Below are positions 11,861 through 19,617 of a DNA stretch of 21,051 nucleotides, in pieces; positions within the stretch are counted from its first letter, which is position 1, and the number at the start of each line of letters is the position of its first letter. The translations under genes and the position numbers were made by a program. Below the pieces are notes generated by a model. It was not told where the DNA came from. It worked only from the letters and a program-made list of their open reading frames with translations, and did not search any database. Source of the stretch: a virus; the IMG/VR virus record IMGVR_UViG_3300017714_000218, positions 1 through 21,051 of that record, one strand, 5' to 3'.

Positions 11861-14378
11861 TCCGTTGCTCCATCGCTTGTCGCTGAACGTCAATTCGTTC
11901 GCGGTTCACGTCACTACGCTCATCGGCAATCTGTTCTTGTAACTCTAGCCGAGCCGAATCAGTAGTCGCTTGCTGCTCCATCTTCATTTGCTCAAGTTGA
12001 ATTTTCGCTTGATCCAGTTGAGTTTTCTGTTGCGCCTCCATCTGCTTAATAGCAAGCTCTTGCATCCGAATTGTGACAAGTGGATCCTCGTTTGTCTCCG
12101 CTTTGCCTTTGTATGACAACATCGGCATAATCTGAGTCAAGAGCTCTGTTTCAAGTTGCGCTACTCTAGCCTCAACTTGATCAGGGGGCATCTGCTGCGC
12201 CTGACCTTGCATTTGTAACTGCTGTATTTGCTGTTGCGCAATCTCCGGACGAATCGCCCCTGTCCGAGCCAATCCTTGTATTTGCGCCACGCCGTCTTGC
12301 ACACCCTGCATCTGTTGGGCCTTAACCTGATCAATCTCCTGCTGAACCATGGTCCGCGCCTTCATGTTAACATGCTCTAGTACGTGGCTAAACAACGCCG
12401 CCAAGACGGGAGGTGTTTGCTGCAATATATCCAACTCAAGCAAAGATACGTGCGCCTGAATGTGCGCATCATGGTCCTGTTGTGGAAACGCTTTTGCAGG
12501 GGCACCACCAATCATACCCGCATTTTCCGACGCAGGGTCTTTTGGTTGAGGTTGAGGCTGTGGAGGCAATATCTCGTCAATATTTTGCACCTCTAACGCT
12601 TGATACATCCGACGATACGCAGCGTGTAAGTTGTGCATCTGAGGATTAGACTGCGCCAACTGTAGTTGCGTTTGTGCCAACGTAACTCGCTGAGACATCG
12701 AAAAGATGTTCGGGTCTGAGACTGGGAGGACATCCACCCGCGCATCAAAGTCTTCACCTTTAACCTGCGCCGGAGCCCCAGCAACCTCATACGGGTACAT
12801 AGGAGGCAAGTTTTCAGCAAAGATACGCGCAAGGAGACGGAACTCCGTTCTTTGTGCGTAGTGCATCCGTTTATGAATCGCAGACATGACCTTCATGCCC
12901 CGCTCCAACATAGCAACTGTGGTGCCGACAGGAGTCTCCTGATTCATGTCCGACATCTGTTGGTCCGCTAAAGCGATAAACCTACGACCGTCGTTGACCA
13001 AACCACCCAGCATGGTAGCCAATGCATTCGAAGGCTCTTTATACGGCAATGGTACAATAGCGTCTCTGATGCTGCCCCCTGGAGCGTCTATATCTCTCCA
13101 CTCACCAGGTTGAAGAGGCTCGTCGTCATTACGTACACGTACCCCACGAGCTTTAAACCCAGCAGGTAAGTTAGACAGAGTGCCCGCATCAATCAACTGG
13201 CGCAGTAAGCTTGTCGCCGCACGGCCTAAACCACCGATCATGTGGATCAAACCGAAACCATAGAACCCAAGACCCGGTGTGAACTTGTAATGTACAAAGT
13301 ACTGCCGCTTACGTTTTAAAATATCAGACTCGTCATAGTTACGACGAATAGATAAAACCTGACCAGAAGAATGATCCAGTGTCACAATATAAGGCAAGCG
13401 TATGTCCGTAGGTTCGCCCGTCCTAGGATCAATGTCCTCGAACCCTTCAATATCTAGCGCAGCATGTATCTCTAAGATCGTCAGTACATCGTCGCTATAG
13501 TTCTTTGATAACCCCTCCAGCTCATTTACCTTTTGACGAACAGGATCTTCCTCTTGATCGTCTGATGAACTCAGGTCCACATCACGATACACACCCGCAT
13601 ATTGCATCTTAGCAACATCGTTTACGTCCATGCGCAGAACGTGGGTTACGCGAGATGCTGTCGCCAAATCTGACGCTGAGTACGGTACAACCAAATCCTG
13701 TGCAGGAATAAATTTAGCCACCGCACGTTGTTTGGTCGGATCAAAGTAAACTTTCTTAAAAGTAGAACCAGACAGCGGTAAATAATATAGCATCTGATCC
13801 ATATCCGGATCGTATTCTTCCATCACCTCAGTAATCTGATAGTTCATGAAGTCTTTAACACGTACAGCTTGAGCTTCTCTAGCAGCGTCCTTCACCCCAA
13901 TAACGCTAGTGCGAACGGGTCCGCCAGACGGTAGCAACTCTTTATAAGCTTGGGCCTGGAACTGAGTAACACTTTCCGCGACCAACGGATGGGTAATCCC
14001 CGAAGCCCCTTCAAACGGAGTAGACCGCTCTTCGGTCTTGACGCCCAATAAGTCCAAACCGTTCACATACGAAGTTTCCCACTCTGACCGCGATTCTAGG
14101 TCATCCTCGTACATACCGCGAAGATCGTTCGATAACTCCCCCAAGGTGGCATCGTCCAAATACTCAGCCAAGTTGGCGTCAAACGGTATAAGCTGATCCT
14201 GTGGAATATCCGCAGCCATGTCTATCGCTTGAACAATCGCGCCGCCTTGACCATCGTCAAGAACTTCCGCTCCGCTCATAAACATTTCTGTGGAAGGGAC
14301 CTCTATCTCTAAGTCAGGAAGACCCTCTGTGTCGTCGAGGTCCAGCCCCGGTGCAACCATGTTAGGTGGTATCGCCAT
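11841..14378 (-). CDS. Portal protein
   Basis: 845 residues, P22-like (Pfam P22_portal type). After an acidic N terminus, the wing region contains TPFEGASGITHPLVAESVTQ and FQAQAYKELLPSGGPVRTSV, then SGSTFKKVYFDPTKQRAVAK and FIPAQDLVVPYSASDL. Central landmarks are FTPGLGFYGFGLIHMIGGLG, DAPGGSIRDAIVPLPYKEPS and GTTVAMLERGMKVMSAIHKR. From about 620 the protein is Gln/Met rich and coiled-coil forming, comparable to the long barrel helix of the P22 portal. At 845 residues it is longer than P22 gp1 (725). It forms the dodecameric DNA channel. The ATG overlaps the terminase stop (TGATG); a TTG one codon earlier is less likely. Confidence 0.9.
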   Translation of the reverse strand: MAIPPNMVAPGLDLDDTEGLPDLEIEVPSTEMFMSGAEVLDDGQGGAIVQAIDMAADIPQDQLIPFDANLAEYLDDATLGELSNDLRGMYEDDLESRSEWETSYVNGLDLLGVKTEERSTPFEGASGITHPLVAESVTQFQAQAYKELLPSGGPVRTSVIGVKDAAREAQAVRVKDFMNYQITEVMEEYDPDMDQMLYYLPLSGSTFKKVYFDPTKQRAVAKFIPAQDLVVPYSASDLATASRVTHVLRMDVNDVAKMQYAGVYRDVDLSSSDDQEEDPVRQKVNELEGLSKNYSDDVLTILEIHAALDIEGFEDIDPRTGEPTDIRLPYIVTLDHSSGQVLSIRRNYDESDILKRKRQYFVHYKFTPGLGFYGFGLIHMIGGLGRAATSLLRQLIDAGTLSNLPAGFKARGVRVRNDDEPLQPGEWRDIDAPGGSIRDAIVPLPYKEPSNALATMLGGLVNDGRRFIALADQQMSDMNQETPVGTTVAMLERGMKVMSAIHKRMHYAQRTEFRLLARIFAENLPPMYPYEVAGAPAQVKGEDFDARVDVLPVSDPNIFSMSQRVTLAQTQLQLAQSNPQMHNLHAAYRRMYQALEVQNIDEILPPQPQPQPKDPASENAGMIGGAPAKAFPQQDHDAHIQAHVSLLELDILQQTPPVLAALFSHVLEHVNMKARTMVQQEIDQVKAQQMQGVQDGVAQIQGLARTGAIRPEIAQQQIQQLQMQGQAQQMPPDQVEARVAQLETELLTQIMPMLSYKGKAETNEDPLVTIRMQELAIKQMEAQQKTQLDQAKIQLEQMKMEQQATTDSARLELQEQIADERSDVNRERIDVQRQAMEQRNASQNR

Positions 14379-15844
14379 CAATAATACTCCCTTTTACGGG
14401 GCCTCCATTCCATTTCATCTTCCTCTTCGCCCACCAGAGAAACAAAGCCTCCCTGTCTAAAGCGCATGAGTGCTAAAGTCATACTATCACAGAAGTCATC
14501 GTTTTCGCCATTAGGAAATGAAACTACTTCTTCAATAACCTCATCCGAAAACTTTTCTTCCATCGGAGCCCACACCATTCCCGCCTCAAACAACGGAGCA
14601 ACCATGTGCATACGACTTACCTTATCAGTTCCTTTGCCCGGTGAGAAGCCTAACGCTGGAATACCACGAAGCCGCAACTCGTCAATAAGTGGTGTACCCG
14701 TCGCTTTCGCTTCGACCAACACCATATCCGGCTCCCAATATTCGTGCTCCTCATAGGCTATCTCCTTTAGTTCAGGGAAATTCCATCGCCCTCGTCGGGC
14801 ATCCAGTAATACGATATTGTCCGCGCCACCCTCTTCAGGTTTAAATATACCCCACGTCGTGATCGCAGAATAGTCAGCGCTTTGTTTCTTAGAGAAGGCC
14901 GTGTCATACGCTTGCACAATATAACTCAAAGGAGGGATTTTTTCTTTCTCCCAATCCTGCCACCATTCCCGTTTGATGATTGCGGACTCCGATGACGTAG
15001 GCTGCTGCTGCCACTGTGCATTCCACTTGCCAACAGGAAGATCAGCCTTAATCGACAGAAGAGCCGCTTTATCCCAAAATTCAGGCCATAATGGCTCATC
15101 TGAGGGCATAATCGCAGGAAATTCCACAACCTCCCACTGATCTGACAGCACATCATTTCCTTGCGCAGCTATCAATCTGCCCGTCAAATCCTTCTTTCCC
15201 CAACGAGTCATGACAACAATGATGGAGCCGCCAGGTTGAAGACGTTGCCGAGGACCAGAAGTGTACCACTCATACGCGTTGTCAAACGCGCTCTCGCTTA
15301 ACGCGTCTTGTTCCGAATGAGGGTCGTCAATGATGAGCAAGTCCGCACCACGACCAGTAATGGCAGCGCCAACACCCGCCGCAAAGTACTCAGCACCCTT
15401 GTCAGTGCCCCATTTACCCGCTCCTTTATTGTCTTCCTTGAGGTTGGTCTCTGGAAAAACTTCCTTATACGCTGGATCATCGATCAAATCCCTCACTTTT
15501 CTACCAAAACGAACAGCAAGCTCCGTGTTGTGCGTAGCTTGAATGATCTTTAATTTAGGATTTCTACCTAGAAACCAAGCAGGCATCAAGTAACTTGCAA
15601 ACTCAGACTTAGAATGCCTCGGCGGCATGTTAATAATCAACCGCTTGAGTTTACCTTGTGCAACCTGCTCAAGTTTTTCAGCAATAATCCGATGATGACG
15701 GCCCTCGATGAAGTTTTCATAAACGTGGTGAGCGAACGGCATGAACTTTTCCGACGCTTCCTCACGTAAATCAAGTGTTTTCTTGGCCTCAGTAAGGGCC
15801 AAGATTTCTTTTAATGCTTCCTCTGGTAAAGCCTGAAGATTCAT
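14378..15844 (-). CDS. terL: Terminase large subunit
   Basis: 488 residues. ATPase part: Walker A-like PPRHSKS (74-80), Walker B LLIIDDP (169-175; Asp173, Asp174) and the coupling motif VMTRW (211-215). Nuclease part: AYDTAF with Asp313, VLVEAK with Glu378, and NDDFCDSM with Asp450 and Asp453, the RNase-H-type metal ligands. It pumps DNA into the procapsid and cuts the genome. Walker A with His-Ser-Lys-Ser in place of Gly-Lys-Ser is normal in this group. The ATG lies eight bases after the upstream stop with almost no Shine-Dalgarno site, so low-level coupled translation is likely. No small terminase gene is recognised beside it. Confidence 0.95.
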   Translation of the reverse strand: MNLQALPEEALKEILALTEAKKTLDLREEASEKFMPFAHHVYENFIEGRHHRIIAEKLEQVAQGKLKRLIINMPPRHSKSEFASYLMPAWFLGRNPKLKIIQATHNTELAVRFGRKVRDLIDDPAYKEVFPETNLKEDNKGAGKWGTDKGAEYFAAGVGAAITGRGADLLIIDDPHSEQDALSESAFDNAYEWYTSGPRQRLQPGGSIIVVMTRWGKKDLTGRLIAAQGNDVLSDQWEVVEFPAIMPSDEPLWPEFWDKAALLSIKADLPVGKWNAQWQQQPTSSESAIIKREWWQDWEKEKIPPLSYIVQAYDTAFSKKQSADYSAITTWGIFKPEEGGADNIVLLDARRGRWNFPELKEIAYEEHEYWEPDMVLVEAKATGTPLIDELRLRGIPALGFSPGKGTDKVSRMHMVAPLFEAGMVWAPMEEKFSDEVIEEVVSFPNGENDDFCDSMTLALMRFRQGGFVSLVGEEEDEMEWRPRKREYY

Positions 15845-15852
15845 CTAAACAA

Positions 15853-17457
15853 TTAAGTTATCGTGTTGGGATACGGAAACACTTGTTGCATCAACGGATT
15901 CATTATTCCAGACTGTTGTGTGCCTACTGTAATTGGTTGTACGTTAGGTGTAGGCACTACGAAAGCAGACTGATTCGTCGGCAACAACGCACTTAAACCA
16001 ACAGGTTGTGCCGCTGTGTAGGGTGACGTTGGACCAGTCGGGCCGGGCGGAACAGTCGGAACAGTCGGAGTTTCCGGAAAAGGCTCCTTAAACGGATCAA
16101 TTACACACATGTTCTTTTCTTGATCATACTCATACCCTTCAGGGCAGACAGGACCAGGAACCGTAGGCTCTAGTTTAACTGGATCTTCAGGATCTGGACC
16201 CTCACCACTGGGTATGCCCTGCTCAAAGGAATTGCTTGTCGTTCCTTGACCGCTGTTACCAAAGCCCATGGACGTATAGCTGCCATATTGAGGAGCTTCT
16301 ACCATCCCTTCAGCGTTCAGTGATGTGGGAGGCGCAGTCTTCCCCCTACCAAAGTAGTCCGTCTTCTCCTTTCTACTGTTATATGCCGCCATGCCTATAG
16401 CAGGGAGTAGACCCATACTCGGAACCATAGACGCAAGGCCTGTTGTCGGTAGTCCAGAGCCTAGAGGCGTTGCTCCAATAGAGTTCGAAATACTAGACGC
16501 AAAGTTCCCTTTTAGGCCCCCCGCGGCTTTTGCCTCTGCCGCGGTCACGAATCCGTCATTGTTTGTATCCGCAGCTCGACCCCCGGACCTAGCAAAGCCA
16601 GCGCCAGCGATATCTACTCCGCCGCCGTCCGTTTTGTCTGTGCCTTTGGTTACGGTCTTGCCGTCCCAAGTCGTGTATCCCCACTTTCCATCAAAGTTGG
16701 TTGCGTTCGTGAGGTTAGCTGCAATCTGACTAGCAGATAAAGGACCGTCTTTACGATCTTGGTTTGCTTTTGACGCCGCTATCTCCCTCGCGGTGGACAT
16801 TACAGATCTTGCAGTAGGAGGGGTGAACGTCCCCTGTGTCTTAGTCGTAGTCCCAGTCCCAGCCTTAGCATTATCTGCAATCTGTTGCGATATCGTCTGG
16901 GTAGGAGGAGCGACAGCGACAGTGCCGACCGTGTCGATCACTGTCCCAGGGTCACCCGCCGCAATGGCATCAATGGTATCAATGGTATCAACAGAAACGG
17001 ATGGAGTGCCGACACTGTCGATCATCGATGCACCAGGATCACCCGCCGCAATGGAATTAATGGAATCAATGGTATCAGGAGCTGAAACAGGGTCCATCCC
17101 AGGATCACCGTAAGATATCCCAGGATCAGGGCCCAATGACGCGTCAGGTGCAGGACCAGAAACGGATGGAGTGCCGCCAAACTCACCTGCCGAAGCGTTG
17201 CCAAAACCAGCGGTTGAAGCGCTTTCTGCTGAAGTTGGAGTATCCGCCGCAATTTCAGCAGCGACAGCGCCGCCATCAGGTGCAGTAGGTGCCGGAGCGT
17301 CCTTGGTAGCTGTTGTATCCTGAGTATTTGCAACCATTCCTTCTGCAATGTCCGCGTCGGGACCGTCCGGATCTGCATCTCCGCCAACATCAAAAACAGC
17401 AACGTCCCAAAGATTTACATGACGCAATACACTAAATGGATTTATTAAACTTCTCAT
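15853..17457 (-). CDS. Low-complexity protein with EF-hand loop, internal repeats and CPEGY motif
   Basis: 534 residues, unknown function. Residues 24-190 are Asp/Pro/Gly/Ala rich, with two imperfect 28-29 residue repeats (128-156 and 157-184). Residues 297-308, DTNNDGFVTAAE, fit the canonical EF-hand calcium loop at positions 1, 3, 5, 6, 8, 9 and 12. A Gly/Ser-rich centre and GLASMVPSMGLLPAIGMAAY (possible membrane-active segment, 340-359) follow. VCPEGYEYDQEKNMCV at 437-452 has a cysteine pair, and a Pro-rich tail ends the protein. It lies between the acyltransferase and terminase, overlapping the former by four bases (ATGA). An ejected virion protein or structural fibre is possible, by inference. 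Confidence 0.75.
   Translation of the reverse strand: MRSLINPFSVLRHVNLWDVAVFDVGGDADPDGPDADIAEGMVANTQDTTATKDAPAPTAPDGGAVAAEIAADTPTSAESASTAGFGNASAGEFGGTPSVSGPAPDASLGPDPGISYGDPGMDPVSAPDTIDSINSIAAGDPGASMIDSVGTPSVSVDTIDTIDAIAAGDPGTVIDTVGTVAVAPPTQTISQQIADNAKAGTGTTTKTQGTFTPPTARSVMSTAREIAASKANQDRKDGPLSASQIAANLTNATNFDGKWGYTTWDGKTVTKGTDKTDGGGVDIAGAGFARSGGRAADTNNDGFVTAAEAKAAGGLKGNFASSISNSIGATPLGSGLPTTGLASMVPSMGLLPAIGMAAYNSRKEKTDYFGRGKTAPPTSLNAEGMVEAPQYGSYTSMGFGNSGQGTTSNSFEQGIPSGEGPDPEDPVKLEPTVPGPVCPEGYEYDQEKNMCVIDPFKEPFPETPTVPTVPPGPTGPTSPYTAAQPVGLSALLPTNQSAFVVPTPNVQPITVGTQQSGIMNPLMQQVFPYPNTIT
16906..17076. repeat. Two imperfect tandem repeats in the 534-aa gene
   Basis: The two copies encode units starting DTID, each containing an IAAGDPG core and an ID(S/T)VGT motif. 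On the plus strand both copies contain CACCCGCCGCAATGG followed by short ATCAATGGTATC-like tracts, showing duplication at the DNA level. Confidence 0.8.
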
Positions 17458-17876
17458 GCTACTTTCCTATGCCACTTTTCATCACGCTTACTACCATCAG
17501 GATATAACCTTAAACCTTCCGCATTGGCAACATTTGGGTGATTATCCCACATAAACTGCTGAATGTCTCGTATGAAACGTATAACCTCTCGACGACCATG
17601 CCTACACTGAAACTTCGGGAAATACAAAACTAAATCCTCAGACTCCGAACGAGCAAACACCTCATCCCCATCCCAAAAGTTACGATCTAGCTCCTCACGC
17701 TTGAAAAAACCCCAAGTGCAATACCCAACAACCTCACCATCAACACGATGAACAAAACACTTGTCATGCTTCACCGCACTGAAAATAGAGTTTTTTAAAT
17801 TATACACACTATGATTCTTGTAAAACGCATCGTTCAAAACCAACGACATAACCCTGCCAAGTATATCATAGTTCAT
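17454..17876 (-). CDS. HlyC-like toxin-activating lysine acyltransferase family protein, divergent
   Basis: 140 residues. ILGRVMSLVLNDAFYKNHSV at the start, the VDGEVVGYCTWGFF segment (compare VAYCSW in HlyC), then acidic residues, LVLYFPKFQCRHGRREVIRF and a C-terminal RLYPDGSKRDEKWH resemble the HlyC/RtxC family in order and length. HlyC transfers fatty acyl chains from acyl-ACP to lysines of RTX toxins. In my alignment by eye the catalytic His of HlyC is replaced by Tyr19, with His22 three residues later, and the catalytic Asp is not evident. I therefore infer a family member whose activity is uncertain. Related genes occur in other marine phages, to my recollection. ATG at 17876 overlaps the upstream TGA (TGATG). 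Confidence 0.65.
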   Translation of the reverse strand: MNYDILGRVMSLVLNDAFYKNHSVYNLKNSIFSAVKHDKCFVHRVDGEVVGYCTWGFFKREELDRNFWDGDEVFARSESEDLVLYFPKFQCRHGRREVIRFIRDIQQFMWDNHPNVANAEGLRLYPDGSKRDEKWHRKVA

Positions 17877-18535
17877 CAAAAATCACTCAACCCACTTAAA
17901 CCCAAGCCCTGTAAAGGATTCGTCTTCTTACCACGAGACACCGACGCCGTAGGCGCAATGCTCACAAATTCTTCAGCATCAGGAGCAAAAACCGCCTGCA
18001 AAGAAGCAAGACCCCGCAACATAGAATCATCCTGCGAAGACCCCTCATCCTCCTCCTTCGATATCAAACTCAAAAGAGCCGACAACTCAGAAGAATCCGC
18101 CCCACCAGACTCACTAGACCCGTTCAAAGAACCAAGGCCCTCGCCACCAAAAATCTTGCCCACATACCTTTGAGTCTCCTTAAACGGAGGAATACCACCA
18201 TGCTCCTTTACCGCACCTAAACCAGCATTGTATGCCGCAGCCGCTAACCGATAATCCCCATCAATCTCCGGACGATCCAGCATCGCACGTAAATATTCCG
18301 CGCTAAACCGAAGATTCTCCGCCGGATCAAACATCTTATCTTTCGAAAGTGGCGTAACACGATAACCAGGAGACCTAGCCGTATCAGGCATAATCTGCCC
18401 CAAACCAAGAGCACCATCCTCACTCACCGCATTCGGATTGAAATTACTCTCCGCCTTAATCAATCGACGGAAAATATCAGGGTCCAAACCATAACGCTCC
18501 GCCATAGTCGTTATTAAACTCTGTATGTCACTCAT
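17876..18535 (-). CDS. Soluble lytic transglycosylase (SLT domain), first gene of the late operon
   Basis: 219 residues. The SLT fold occupies about 1-125: IKAESNFNPNAVS gives catalytic Glu29, GALGLGQIMP is the second motif, NLRFSAEYLRAMLD the third and AAAAYNAGLGAV the fourth; RYVGKIFG closes the domain. The enzyme cleaves glycan strands without water, forming 1,6-anhydromuramic acid. The C-terminal third is acidic and Ser rich. There is no signal peptide. The ATG at 18535 (AGGA upstream) is chosen over a TTG at 18613, whose extra residues do not belong to the fold. Position before terminase and far from the M15 endolysin suggests a virion-associated enzyme for DNA entry; that is inference. 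Confidence 0.9.
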   Translation of the reverse strand: MSDIQSLITTMAERYGLDPDIFRRLIKAESNFNPNAVSEDGALGLGQIMPDTARSPGYRVTPLSKDKMFDPAENLRFSAEYLRAMLDRPEIDGDYRLAAAAYNAGLGAVKEHGGIPPFKETQRYVGKIFGGEGLGSLNGSSESGGADSSELSALLSLISKEEDEGSSQDDSMLRGLASLQAVFAPDAEEFVSIAPTASVSRGKKTNPLQGLGLSGLSDF

Positions 18536-18702
18536 GGGCCACGGTCCTATGTTCTCGGTCCTAGTGTATAGCAGAGCCAAATGAAAATAAAGTGGGTATA
18601 ATTTTTGGGGCAAAATGGATTATTAGTTCGACTTTCATGCTACTTGTACCTCGAATGGAAAAACCTCGGAATGATTTTCTCGGACCAACTATATAAGACG
18701 CA

Positions 18703-18732
18703 TACTACGATAGTACCCCCCGAATAGGGGGG
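18703..18732. promoter_or_regulatory. Two abutting inverted repeats
   Basis: TACTA-CGA-TAGTA (18703-18715) is a perfect palindrome with a 3-base centre. It touches a C6-GAATA-G6 hairpin (18716-18732; a seventh G follows). Candidate operator and structured element of the divergent region; function unproven. Confidence 0.55.
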
Positions 18733-18814
18733 GATGGGGTCAAGGTCAAAGCATCCGAAACAAAAGCGCCGCGCCAAGTTACCCCTATCACGGCGAAGTT
18801 GACGTATGGTAAAC

Positions 18815-18847
18815 TTGTAAATTAATTGTAAATTAGTTGTTGACAAC
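18815..18847 (+). repeat. Phased 11-bp repeats upstream of the rightward promoter
   Basis: TTGTAAATTAA (18815-18825) and TTGTAAATTAG (18826-18836) are near-identical; the next 11 bases (TTGTTGACAAC) share the TTGT start and contain the -35 box. One-turn phasing fits an UP-like element or tandem binding sites. Confidence 0.6.
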
Positions 18848-18877
18848 ATGTTATCTTTAGTCCATAACTATGTTATG
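18840..18877 (+). promoter_or_regulatory. Rightward promoter with overlapping palindrome
   Basis: TTGACA at 18840-18845, a 17-base spacer and CATAAC at 18863-18868 as a modest -10 element. The -10 lies in the perfect palindrome CATAAC-TAT-GTTATG (18863-18877), a likely repressor site. The -35 is embedded in GTTGT-TG-ACAAC and followed by AACATGTT, adding symmetry. The box TTAGTTGTTGAC recurs before the last right-arm gene. Confidence 0.65.
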
Positions 18878-18921
18878 GAAACGCAATCGGGCGGATCCAG
18901 ATTCAAATAAAGGAAAGAACA

Positions 18922-19209
18922 ATGGAAACCAAAGCAACACTACTTGGACGTATTGCAAGCGTCAAAGCTGAAATTGAAAGATTGAAGGTTGAGCACGAGG
19001 GGTTGAGGAACCAAGCGGTTTTAAATGGTTGGGCAATATGGAACTACACTAACGACGGTTTAAAAACTAACAAGGCGCCGGATATGACATGGTGGAAAGC
19101 GCATCGCGAATCCTCATTCAAGCGCCTATGTGAAAATTCATCTGACAAGGATCACCCCGATCACAAACAATTCTGGAAGAAACCGAGCAAATTGTTTCGG
19201 GTATCGTAA
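18922..19209 (+). CDS. Small coiled-coil/Trp-rich protein, 95 aa, first gene of the right arm
   Basis: Residues 1-35 form a coiled coil (LLGRIASVKAEIERLKVEHE); the rest is basic and Trp rich (GWAIWNYTNDGLKTNKAPDM, TWWKAHRESSFKRL, FWKKPSKLF). I do not recognise a family. The start is an ATG after the leader TTCAAATAAAGGAAAGAACA, which recurs before every right-arm gene. The promoter at 18840 lies about 50 bases before the leader, so this is probably the first product of an early or regulatory transcript. Trp plus Lys clusters could suit nucleic-acid or host-protein binding, speculation only. Confidence 0.8.
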   Translation: METKATLLGRIASVKAEIERLKVEHEGLRNQAVLNGWAIWNYTNDGLKTNKAPDMTWWKAHRESSFKRLCENSSDKDHPDHKQFWKKPSKLFRVS

Positions 19210-19266
19210 AGAGTATATCGGTGTCTGCCCTGTCCCAGGGCAGCATCCGATGCACTCTTGCATCAT
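19207..19266 (+). repeat. Intergenic repeat copy 1 with alternative hairpins
   Basis: A 60-base element starting at the stop codon. Hairpin A (19211-19257) pairs GAGT/ACTC, ATCGG/CCGAT and CTGCCCTG/CAGGGCAG around a TCC loop. Hairpin B (19249-19264) pairs GATGCA/TGCATC and uses part of A's 3' arm, so A and B are mutually exclusive. A second copy lies at 19540-19598. Confidence 0.85.
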
Positions 19267-19287
19267 GTTCATATAAGGAAAGAACAA

Positions 19288-19542
19288 ATGGCTCTAACTA
19301 GAATACACGTCAACCAACATGTGATCCGCGCCAACGCTAAAAGCGGAGAATGTAACCCAGTGTTCACCGTCAAGTGTCGCAGCGAAAACACCTACGCCAA
19401 CGAGGTGTTTATCAACAGCCCATGCCGCCTGGTGTACAAACCAGACAACCCTCTATCCTGTGGCGCCCGTGTGTGGATCGAGGTGTTCGAAGAATCAGGG
19501 GTGGTTATCCACAGTGTTCTCGATAAAGAACCCGCTGAATAA
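19288..19542 (+). CDS. Conserved small phage protein (HVNQHVIRANAK / SCGARVWIEV), 84 aa
   Basis: Beta-rich protein with TRIHVNQHVIRANAKSGECN at the start, FTVKCRSENTYANEVFINSP in the middle, and CRLVYKPDNPLSCGARVWIE near 50-70. I recall relatives with the same ends (HVNQH.I..NAK, LSCGARVWIET) in phages and other marine genomes; the function is not known to me. The ATG at 19288 is selected by the leader TTCATATAAGGAAAGAACAA; an in-frame TTG upstream lies inside hairpin B and is rejected. It is flanked by both copies of the intergenic repeat. Confidence 0.8.
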   Translation: MALTRIHVNQHVIRANAKSGECNPVFTVKCRSENTYANEVFINSPCRLVYKPDNPLSCGARVWIEVFEESGVVIHSVLDKEPAE

Positions 19543-19598
19543 AGAGTATATCGGTGTCTGCCCTGGGAGGGGCAGCATCCGATGCACTCTTGCATCAT
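19540..19598 (+). repeat. Intergenic repeat copy 2 with alternative hairpins
   Basis: Nearly identical to 19207-19266. Outer stems GAGT/ACTC and ATCGG/CCGAT and hairpin B (19581-19596) are unchanged. Only the loop-proximal part differs: CTGCCC and GGGCAG pair around TGGGAG, keeping the stem while the loop varies. Confidence 0.85.
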
Positions 19599-19617
19599 TC
19601 AAATAAAGGAAAGATCA

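Larger units (their letters stand above)
18536..18921. other. Divergent control region between late operon and right arm
   Basis: 386 bases without a convincing gene. Contents from left to right: the 5' leader of the late operon; two tandem GGTCAA hexamers at 18738-18749, which read as TTGACC boxes on the minus strand but lack a good -10 element; abutting inverted repeats (18703-18732); phased 11-bp repeats (18815-18847); and the rightward promoter with a palindrome over its -10 element. I could not find a strong leftward promoter for the late operon. Confidence 0.7.

Noticed and set aside
16391-17113. Plus-strand ORFs antisense to the 534-aa gene
   Set aside because: Open frames arise from the Gly/Ala/Asp-rich, stop-poor composition on the other strand; no start signals.
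18597-18602. TATAAT on the plus strand as a promoter
   Set aside because: No -35 element at the proper distance and it points toward a region with its own better promoter.
18535-18613. Longer transglycosylase starting at TTG 18613
   Set aside because: The extra 26 residues are not part of the SLT fold, and the ATG at 18535 has an AGGA site directly before the typical domain start.
18640-18849. 69-aa minus-strand ORF in the divergent region
   Set aside because: It runs through the palindromes and the rightward promoter, has no good ribosome-binding site and no recognisable protein pattern. Probably chance.
19582-19617. Upstream ATG for the 83-aa right-arm gene
   Set aside because: It lies inside the duplicated hairpin; the conserved leader selects the ATG at 19618.
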